Positions 55,420 through 64,000 of a DNA stretch of 64,000 nucleotides are shown one piece after another. A program made the position numbers and the translations under genes. Under the pieces are notes generated by a model that made no database searches, was not told the origin of the DNA, and worked only from the letters and a program-made list of their open reading frames with translations. The first letter of the stretch is position 1. Every line of letters starts with the position of its first letter. The stretch is taken from NCBI RefSeq assembly GCF_050947875.1, contig NC_134573.1, positions 66,748,315-66,812,314 of the forward strand, read 5' to 3'. The stretch comes from Dermacentor variabilis. Taxonomy: Eukaryota > Arthropoda > Arachnida > Ixodida > Ixodidae.

Positions 55420-56957
55420 CAGGGTGTCCTGATTATCATGCACCAAGATTTAAAAACCTGCAAATGTCACGTAGCTGGACAGAACCAAGGTAATGTTGTT
55501 TGCCGTCGCTTGGAGATACTCAGAATAGTTTCTTTTTGCATTCCGCTTAATTACATAATTAACCTTAACTAATGAACGAACTTACTAAATATACTTAGAT
55601 TAAAAGTGTGCACGAGAAAACTGCAGCGCAACATGGGGAACAACATGGGCAACAAGTTCGCGAATGTTGTGCCAATACTAAAGTCCGGTAATAGAAATAG
55701 CGTCATTAAATACATACCGATTTCCTAGACAAGTGTCTGCTGTAAAGCCCTTCAGCATGCAGTCATTAGCTGTATTACGATACATTTCGAATCCAATCAT
55801 TTTTTTTTTCAGTTCAGTACATCATGATTTTAGGTCCCGTTTATCGTGTGTTACACAACTGTGTGAATTTTCTCATGATGTTTCAAGTTTAAACGATAGG
55901 AGGATACAACTTGATTCGGTATTCTTTGATTTTCAGAAGGTATTCGACACTGGTTCCGGATGCTCTTTCACTCCATAAATTGTCCTTTTATGTTTGGTTG
56001 CTTCTGTTCTTGGTTGGTTGAGGGATTATCGATCTTGTAGAAAACAGGCCATTGTGGTAAATTTTTCTTCTTCGTTCGTCGACGTGACTTCCGGGGTGCC
56101 ACAGGGTTCAGTGCTAGTAACGCTATTTTTTATTAGTGTACACTACCGGTCTCTCAGAACGGTTCCAACGTCCGGCTGTATGCGGATTATTGTGTCGTTT
56201 ATAAATGTATACGCGGCACGGATGATATTCATGTCTTATAACGTGATCTCGACACAGTGGCATCGCGCATGGTGCAAAAAATGGAAAATGCGTTTGAATT
56301 TAGGTAAGTGTTGTTTTATTAGTTTTACTAGGAAGCGCAAACCCTAGCTTGCGTTCTTGTTATAGCCTGTCAGGTACATCGCTCGGCCGCGTCGAACATT
56401 TTAAGTGCCTTGGTGTCTGTTTTTGTCCCGATGCGTCTTGGAATAAATATATGGGCTAGGTAACTGGTAAATCCAATTGTGGCAAATTTCAATAAAGTTA
56501 ACTTCAAATTTGCCCCAAAAAGCCTTAAAGCAGCTCTGTATGCCACCAATGTGCGTCCAGTCCATGAATATGCTTCTACACTGTGGGATCATCATGCCCA
56601 AACGCTAACAAATAAACTTGAACGTATAAAAAACCGTGCTGCACCCTTTGTCAGTGGTAATTATAACTTTAATTTCAGCATAACTCATATTAAGAATGAA
56701 TTAGGTTGGAAACCTCTTCAGCCAAGCTTTTCTTGAGCTTTTCATGTTGCTCTGCAATATCCTCATTGACATTTTACATCTAGGTACTTTTGGGAAGTTG
56801 AATAATTACCTATAAAGCTAAATATGGAATTAGGCGGCATGCCAAAAAGTACTCTGAGTATCTCCAAGTGACGGCAAAGAACATTCCCTTAGTTCTGTTA
56901 AGCAACGTGGTATTGGCATATTTTAATATCTTCGTGCATGATAGCGGGGCCTCCCTG
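55420..56957. mobile_element. Inverted-arm (foldback) element enclosing a LINE
   Basis: The left arm (55420-55585) starts CAGGGTGTCC, with TATCATGCACCAAGAT, CTGGACAGAACCAAGG and GCCGTCGCTTGGAGATACTC. The right arm (about 56805-56957) is its inverted copy: GAGTATCTCCAAGTGACGGC, TAGTTCTGTTAAGCAACGTG, ATCTTCGTGCATGATAG, ending CCTCCCTG. The arms are ~150-165 bp and imperfect. The interior is a broken LINE. A single left-type arm recurs at 58565. No target duplication could be fixed. Confidence 0.72.
55655..56740 (+). pseudogene. Non-LTR retrotransposon RT fragment (CR1/Jockey group)
   Basis: Several frames together give NKFANVVPILKSGNR, SCVTQLCEFSHDVSSL, DSVFFDFQKVFDT (motif A), VDVTSGVPQGSVL (motif B), VRLYADYCVVYK (motif C), MRLNLGKCCFISFTRKR and VRPVHEYASTLWDHHAQTL. 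Motif C is YADY instead of YADD (56179-56190), so the second catalytic Asp is lost. At least four frameshifts or stops occur. The endonuclease and C-terminus are missing. It lies wholly between the inverted arms. Confidence 0.76.
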
Positions 56958-58564
56958 CTTAAGTCGCTCGTTGCGTCTTTCTTAGGACTCTCTGGCGCAC
57001 GTATGAATATTTTACTGCACTAGCCTAACGCTCAATTCGAAGTCAACGTCTACTTGAACACTGGTCTTCGTGTATTTGCATGACAACTTTGTGTACTTAT
57101 GTTCTGTACGTCTGTTATATTATGTCGTACGAGACTTTTCGGCATTAAAAAAAAGATAGCAGTGCGAACATCGCTACTGCATTGTGACAATTCGAGATTC
57201 GTCCGAGGTACCCTGGCACAGTTGCGTTGTTTTACTGGCAGCTGAAATTTGGTTACGTTTAAGAGTTATAAATATTTCATGAGTATTCATCGCCAAAGCC
57301 CGCTGCGATATCTACAGTCGTGCATCACGACGTGCTGTCGCCGTTGCTCCGCGCCGGCGTACCGGCACCTCGCGTCATGCTCAACGAATTACTCTCGATT
57401 GCCCTTTTAGGGAGCTGTAATGACGAGACGCAGGCCGAGAGGCTAGACGTTCAGTGTGCGAATTGCGCGCACCAAATGGAGTCGTACGAGAACGCCCAGA
57501 AGTGAAAACTGAGCCCTGCGGCTCGTGGAAAAATCCCAAGGCCGCTCAACGTTGCCCGAGGCGCTCCGCCGAGTCTGCCTCGAAATGTGTATAATTGGTA
57601 ACTCTGTGGGGGCACATTCCTCCGGTTCTTGCTTGGGGCAACAGTCACCGTGCTAAGTCGGCAATATTTGCGATTTTTCAGCAAGGGCGTGGGAAACAAT
57701 GTGCAAATGTGTAACAAGCCTAGTACCCTTACGTAACACCCGTCTGCGCGGCACTTTTGGTCGAAGGAAAAGTCATGCAAATGCAAGAAGAAATAAAATC
57801 AAGCTCAGTGATGCTAGAAACGAGCGCTTTGAATCCTGCCGGCATGCGGATGCATCTTCCCCTAGTTTGAAATGCGATTGCATCTTAATCTGTTGAGTTT
57901 TATCCCGAATTTATGCCCGTGAATTCCCTGTGCAGGAGCCCGTTGCGCAGGTGTTGACATCGAGGCGTCGTGTCGCAAAACGCGTCACGCGCGCAGGATT
58001 TAAGCGAATGCGCTCCATTCTACGAACCTTTCTTGAAGCAGCGCTCCTAAGTGATTTGTCGCCGCTATAGCTTTCTTCAAATTTCTTAAATATCTTGATG
58101 CTCGGGCTGGGCAATAGAATAAGCAAAGAAAGCTGCTGCCACGATAAGGATCGGTTGGTTAAGTAAGAATTGTTAAAGTAACGGGACGCAAAAAAACAAA
58201 CAATCATAAATATATATAGATACATTTCTTCCCGTCATCGTTAGTTTTATTACGGCACACAGTGAGCTTCGGCGCATTGTGTTTTGAGGCGGATATATAC
58301 TATTAATGCTAGTACATGCACGAGAAACAAGGGAAGGAACCCTCAATCTGTTTTCAAACATTTAGTCATGGCATACCGATTCAGATCACGTTAATAAGCA
58401 GCAAATGCCTTCGTCAACAAACGTTTATTGCGGTTGAAGACTTCCATATTAGAACTTATTGTGACGTGCAATGCGGGCTTTCGAATTAAAGTTTACGTCT
58501 TCCCCTGTCGTATTACTGTTATGTTTGCGTGAGTGATCATAAGGGGAGATTTCAACTGCGTGTA
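56958..58564. other. Interval without recognised gene
   Basis: GC-richer at 57310-57600, AT-rich elsewhere. No frame recognised. Confidence 0.45.
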
Positions 58565-58740
58565 CAGGGTCTCCCACCCTTAGTCAAACTTGAAAAAATA
58601 TGCAAATGCCACGTTTCTGGACAGAACCAAAGTATGTGCTTGCCGTCGCTTGGAGATACTCAGAGTATTCTTTTGTATTCGGCTAGCTTAGATAACTAGT
58701 CTAATTAATTAATCAAATTAATTATTACAATTACATGAAA
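58565..58740 (+). mobile_element. Solo arm of the CAGGGTGTCC-type element
   Basis: It begins CAGGGTCTCCCACCC and continues GCAAATGCCACG, CTGGACAGAACCAAAG and GCCGTCGCTTGGAGATACTC, matching the left arm at 55420. No inverted partner was found nearby. The sequence continues to ~58900 with family-like AT-rich and then CACG-rich DNA. Confidence 0.68.
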
Positions 58741-58922
58741 AGTTCCAATTAGAAAATTGTAGAGCCACATGAAAAACTACCCAAAAAGGACTCTGTTTCG
58801 CAATACGTGCTACATAAAAAAATGTTTTTCCGAGCGTGAAATGAGCCCGCGAACACACGCAATATGCCTGGGGTGAACAGTCGCGCGGCAGTTTTGCGTA
58901 GACTTGCTGGCACACACATGGG

Positions 58923-58927
<5 letters not shown>

Positions 58928-58992
<65 letters not shown>
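58928..58992. repeat. (AT)n microsatellite
   Basis: About 32 uninterrupted AT units, followed by a short AGAG run. Confidence 0.93.
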
Positions 58993-58994
<2 letters not shown>

Positions 58995-59497
58995 CAGAGA
59001 CAGAGAGAGAGACGACGTTTTCCCCCTTTGGGCTTCGCGTCTTATGAAACTATTTGCTCAGCGACGTTTGCCAAATCCCACGACCGCGGCAGATTACATG
59101 GCTGATGACGCACTTCCGCATTATGCCGACCCTTCTTAACAACCTTCCTTCAAAGCTGTATGTACTACACACAGATTGCAGCGTGCACTGAAGTTTATGC
59201 GGCTGGGCTGAGGATAAAGTGCGAAGAATAGACTTGTCAATATTCTTATTGTTCTTTAATTTTGCGTTACAATGTGTTGTTTTCTATATCACGCACTGAA
59301 AATAATTTAAGTAATCACAATCGCTGGTTTTTCTCATCAGCATACATCAAAAGAAATGAAGGCAGCGCTTGTTATCCGTTTTGTACGGTTCAGCATACGA
59401 TGCTGATATTTATCCCAATTGTTTCTGAAATGTCATCGTGCTATTCCGCTTTAAATTCCAATGCTACACATGACGTGTTCTGCACACACACACAGAC

Positions 59498-59693
<196 letters not shown>

Positions 59694-59699
59694 ATCTAC

Positions 59700-61115
59700 G
59701 TCCATTGCTCAAAGGCGTACCTGGGGTGCGATCGGAGATGGTTGTTCGGCGCGTTCGTTCGGTTACCGGCGCGCGCGATTGGCCTACTCCGCGTCGACGT
59801 CGCGAGCCGCGGGGCGCGGTGACCTTTTTCGTAACGTCAAAATGACGACACGCTCCTGTCAATCATCCTCCCACTGAGCATTTCGTCGGCTAGGCGCCGA
59901 ACCCGACGGGAGCTGGGAAATTTGGAGCGATCATGCGGCTTCGCATGACGCGTCTGGTGGATTGGATTGGATCCAACCGGCGGATGCGGCATGGTACGTT
60001 TGGATCTAATCCATACTTTAATTCGAGAAAATGGCGCTTCCGTTGGGAACTTAGGTTGTTCCGCTGGCGTTTCTACAGGAAGAAGGAGAGCGGGTAGTGG
60101 TTCGAAACGCGTTTGAAGAAATGGCAGAAAGTGAATTCCGGCGTCGTTTTGTTTCTCGAAACAAATAATTCGTTGGTTGTACAGAGAAGTCGACCCCATC
60201 ATCGGTGCCAGCGAGCCACTGGAATGTTGTCGCTGCCTCTTGAAGAGTGCGCCACTCTTTCCGTCGTTTTTTTTTTTTCATTTTTCTAGTCGCTGTGCGC
60301 GACACCACCTAGGGACGACGCAAAGAAACTAATAGTTATAAATTGCATTTTTCACACGTACTACTATTTGAAAACGTGTTTGGGCTTCAGAAGAAAAAAT
60401 ACGTTTTTTTAGATAAAGATTTCATTCATTTGGAAGACGAGAAACATTTCATTTTGTAGTATACTGTCTGTAAGCAGACGACAAACGACGGAAGTAAACT
60501 TCCGGGGAGGTCACCGCTTCCTGATTGGCTGCTCTCTCCTCCCGCTGTCACAAATTTTGCATACTGTAACTTTGTGACGTTGCAGCAACCGAACGGAACG
60601 CGTATCGAACAAAATATCTCCGATCGCGCCCCTGATCTCGAGAAGGACATTTACAGGCACGTGAAAAACCACGTGACTGAGCTCGTGCGCTATCGTATTG
60701 CAGCGCTCTCAAACGTGCGTCGAGCCTACCGCTTATCTGGAACGACGCTGCTTCCTTTCCGTGTGCCACCTTCGAAGAAGCTGACGCACCGTGAAGCCGA
60801 TGCCTAGAGCCGCGGCCGTTCACTTCGCCCACGATCCGCGCACTCCGGGCAACCACTGGATCTCAACTGGACAAAATGTAATCCGGCCTGGCGTTCGGCT
60901 GTCTTCAGGGATGATACACTTGTGAAAGGACTCTGTGCCCTAAATTCCCGTCGAGACCTTCGTGAGCAGCTCCCATGGCCGTTCCTATGGCGGCCATTTC
61001 CCCATGTGGCGCCTAAAATGCACCTAAAGAGGCGGGGACGCCTGCGGGTTGGAGACGAACACCCCTTTCCAAGCTAGAAGTCCCATACTAGCTGAACACT
61101 AAGCCGAGATCGCGC
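59700..61115. other. GC-rich interval without recognised gene
   Basis: CpG-rich at 59710-59830 and 60560-61060. A T13 run is at 60267-60279. A 77-codon frame at 60574-60807 has balanced composition but no motif that I recognise. A promoter or exons are possible but not shown. Confidence 0.4.
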
Positions 61116-61313
61116 GTGTACCTATCTTACCGCACGGACCCGGCGGCAGCACTTCTCTACCACAGCCACGGCGGATGCTCTCAAGCAGGGCCGTCTGTGG
61201 TTGGGCACCCAGGCGCACAGAAGCAACTCATAAATTTCTATTGGCCTCATTATTTGAGATGTGAATCGTCACAAGAGCCGAGCACCCGGCTATGGAACAA
61301 GCCTACCCATTAG
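61116..61313 (+). pseudogene. Possible integrase zinc-finger scrap
   Basis: The frame has YHSHGGCSQAGPSVVGHPGA, then QKQLINFYWPHYLRC. GHPGxxK and FYWPxY in this spacing recall the H2C2 region before the catalytic core of retrotransposon or Maverick-type integrases. No core DDE domain, protease or RT adjoins, and the Cys pair is not clear. Chance similarity is possible. Confidence 0.27.
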
Positions 61314-61443
61314 AAAAAAGCCTGTGGGTTTTTTCTGGAGTTGCGCCGAAGTTGCGCAACTCCAGATTTGCACCGGATGAGTTTGCACCGGGGTACAGGC
61401 GACACACGTACGGACGGGCGAATCAGCTAGCCATATGCAGCTT

Positions 61444-61593
<150 letters not shown>

Positions 61594-61599
61594 ACACAG

Positions 61600-62666
61600 C
61601 AGACATACGAGTCGCCGTTCATACTGGAATCACGCATCTTACTGATTGTTTCGTGATCTTTAGATTTTCTACCTGGTGTTATTAGCGAGTTCCGCGAGGT
61701 GACAGATTGAGCTCCTGCTGGCAATGCATCAGATTGCTTTAGAGAATCGTAAATATTCAGTCAAGACCATTAATCAGAGCAGCCTGTGCAGTGCTCGAGA
61801 GCGATCTGCGTTGGGGGCACAGTCTAGGTACATCGGCGGTTCGTAACTTTTTGCAAAATGTGTGTCCTCGCCACTGGCTTCGCGTTGAAGCGACACACAG
61901 CACGAATGTCACTTCGCTCGCTGCTTCTGCCGCATTTCCTCACGGCAGCGTTTAGACATTGAGTGTCTGCAGTCAAGGAATCTGGGGCCCTATAACATAA
62001 AACTATTCCAATATGTTTCTATTCCAATCTCCTGACGTCAAATTTGCGTAACCACCGACGCATGCACTGGGCGGTCACCCGCAGTGTTGTCTGAACAGAC
62101 CAATCCAACACTCTCCTCGTTCATAGGAGGTCACTTTTGTTTGCTTGAAAAGCGAATAACATTGCCTACACTGAGCGGCTTGTCGTATCTAATTGGCTGA
62201 CAAGAGGCGAGGAGCATGCTCAAGTGGAGAGGGATTCGCTGGGGCAGAGCCAGTGCACTGAAAATCGATAACCGGATGAAGAGGGTGGTGCCGGCGTCTG
62301 CGATTGGTCGGCTTTCCCTTACTTAGCTTGTGGTGGGTGGTCGAAAATGACGGCGGCATGCAACGGATGCTTAAGAATGACGCTAAAATTGACCCTCAGG
62401 AAAGAAGAGTTGGCCGAATGGGGTGGTAAACGTACCGAAAGTACTCGAAAACGTTACACGGCCACGCAAGAAGCTTTATTATACGCAAATACACCTCTGC
62501 TGTCTGGCAGGTGTGAGTAGCCAGTGTCTTAGCGAACGGCGGCAGCCATCTTTTATTCCTTTCGGAACCGGGCAGCCTGCGGCTATTCCGAAGAAAATTC
62601 AGTTTTGTTCGGCATATTAATGCATCTTTATCGCATACACGCCACTTTGACGCGGTGAGATTGTGT
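61600..62666. other. Interval without recognised gene
   Basis: Mixed composition; no recognised frame or repeat. Confidence 0.45.
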
Positions 62667-62935
62667 GGTTTTGTGACGTCGCGTGACAGGGAGGTGAAGT
62701 GGATGCAGCCCGAAAACTTTTTACCAATAGCCGAGGGCTAACGGCGAAAAGGGGTCGAATCAGAAATAACTGTTTTTCTTTTTTCTGTCAAATCATGCAT
62801 AATGTACACATCATATCAGATGGGGAACTATCATGGTTTTCGTGACGTCGCGTGACAGACAGGTGAAGTGGGGGTGGTCGAAAAATGTTTTCCACCAATC
62901 GTGGAGGGCTGATAGCAGAGTAGGAATAGAAAAGT
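62667..62935. repeat. Direct repeat, two units ~168 bp apart
   Basis: GGTTTTGTGACGTCGCGTGA (62667) and GGTTTTCGTGACGTCGCGTG (62835) begin two related ~100 bp blocks. Each continues with GGTGAAGTGG, AACTTTTTACCAATAG or TGTTTTCCACCAATCG, and GAGGGCT(A/G)A. The blocks differ at many positions. The second block matches a tick repeat that I recall. Each contains the palindrome GACGTC. Confidence 0.72.
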
Positions 62936-64000
62936 TTGGAATAGTTTTACGTTATAGCGCCCCTGATGTGTTCATGTTTTCTGTGCGCACTGACACTATG
63001 CTTATGAATTTAGTTAGCAAGCGAATGTTTACAAGTTGGTATACGGCCTAAAGGTAGTATCCTTTTTTCGTATGGCTGTCTGCTAATTTGCTAGCGCAGT
63101 CGATGCTTCGCCTTTCGGGCGCAACTGCGTCATTTATTGTCGCCTAAATATTACAAAAATACGAGTAAGGTGATGTAACCATGGGAATGACGCACCAACA
63201 CGCCTAGCGCATGGCGCTTCAACGGCCGCCTCGCGGAGGCTGTTGTAACAATAGGGGTATCTCCATGACCTCCCAGATAGCAAGGCGCGCCCGCTGATTT
63301 CGTAGGCCATGGTGACGTCATCAACAAGCTTAGAAGACTCGGCGACTATGGCGCACTGACTTCCTCTACGTAACTTCAATACCCTGCAGCTGCTGGGCGC
63401 CACACTATGACGTTAAACGTGGAATATGGAGCCACGCAAACTTGAGTCGAGCGTAACACATTTTGCTCGGATGCCAAAGTTTCTGTGGCAAATTACTTGG
63501 ATTTGTGCACTTTAGTTATCCTAACTTATTTTGCTTTTAGCAAAGAAATACTACTAAAAAAAGGTATAGCGCAAAAATAGTGGCCTTAAGAAAGTGCGGC
63601 AGTACCTCTGTAGGGGACCGTTAGAGAAACACATGTGAGCGAATTTCTTTTGAATCCCTCAAATACGGATAATGCCCAATCCCATACATGTTTCTTCGGG
63701 GTAAGGGGTAAGGAGGGGGGCAATTTCTACTGATCACTTTATTTGTACGCTCCATAATTGCAGATATAACCGCCCTAATTAAATAGAATGAAGCAAGCTC
63801 GCTCTGACGTTGCCGAACTCAAACTCTGGTTAAGCGATACTGAATCTGGCATGAGCCTTTCCGATTAGTCGAAATCACCTTGTGCATATACTGACTTAGT
63901 TTTCGTACGACCACATGAGGTTGTAGAAACACCAGAATTGTTGGGCTTCGGCACGTATATAACTGCAACCAAAAGATCCGACAGGCATTGGTATACATAA
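62936..64000. other. Interval without recognised gene
   Basis: No recognisable frame. G-rich run at 63703-63719. The window ends within unremarkable sequence. Confidence 0.45.

Noticed and set aside
60574..60807. A 77-codon host exon
   Set aside because: Composition is reasonable but there is no ATG, no motif and no clear splice sites.

Overview
The window reads as a repeat-rich intron-like or intergenic stretch of an arthropod genome, most probably a hard (ixodid) tick. The reasons are the mobile elements: a SINE at 619-855 with the layout of the tick family Ruka, several I-type LINEs with a C-terminal RNase H and zinc knuckle, CR1-type and RTE-type LINEs, a Penelope-like element with a GIY-YIG domain, a TTAA-flanked MITE, and very long (TG)n, (AT)n and (ATC)n arrays. 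No bacterial operon, CRISPR array, rRNA gene or intact tRNA gene was seen. The naming of families rests on recognised protein motifs and remembered tick repeats; no database search was possible.

Layout. 1-9.7 kb: a Ruka SINE, two 3' fragments of I-type LINEs (2.85-4.4 kb and 4.95-5.25 kb), and a decayed Helitron-type cysteine-rich protein fragment (5.3-5.8 kb). 9.7-11.5 kb: a better-preserved 3' half of an I-type LINE (YADD reverse transcriptase, RNase H, zinc knuckle). 13.4-14.8 kb: two broken THAP-like N-termini around a large palindrome. 15.5-15.8 kb: a 22-23 bp minisatellite. 18.5-22.8 kb: an almost full-length CR1-type LINE (plus strand) whose ORF1 carries a canonical 2A ribosome-skipping motif. 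22.9-23.4 kb: a MITE. 25.6-27.8 kb: an I-type LINE interrupted by an unidentified insert and by a CR1 3' fragment. 29.2-33.5 kb: a second, different, nearly full-length CR1-type LINE (minus strand) with a degenerate 2A motif. 33.9-35.2 kb: a hairpin element and a tandem SINE pair. 40-46.9 kb: a CR1 tail with (ATC)n, a foldback MITE, an RTE LINE with an insert, a 1.7 kb TIR element, and an internally deleted LINE. 49.3-51 kb: a Penelope-like element (minus). 54.4 kb: a likely host first exon encoding a signal peptide, the best host-gene candidate here. 55.4-57.0 kb: long inverted arms enclosing a dead LINE. 58.5-64 kb: microsatellites, an integrase-like scrap and a direct repeat.

The most interesting system is the CR1 pair. 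Copy 1 (18543-22811) has two in-frame 327 bp 5' monomers, a TATAAAAG about 30 bp before the second monomer start, a hydrophobic leader, then GDVELNPGP immediately before the coiled-coil/RNA-binding part of ORF1p. Copy 2 keeps the same arrangement (hydrophobic leader, then GHVELKPGP) but has lost two core 2A residues. This suggests that a tick CR1 lineage separates an N-terminal leader from ORF1p by ribosome skipping. 2A-like motifs are already known in CR1-type elements of other invertebrates, so the novelty would lie in the tick lineage and in its coupling to in-frame promoter monomers.

Almost every coding region in the window is broken by frameshifts or stops, so these elements look like fossils rather than active copies. 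Element borders are approximate unless a terminal repeat or target duplication is given.
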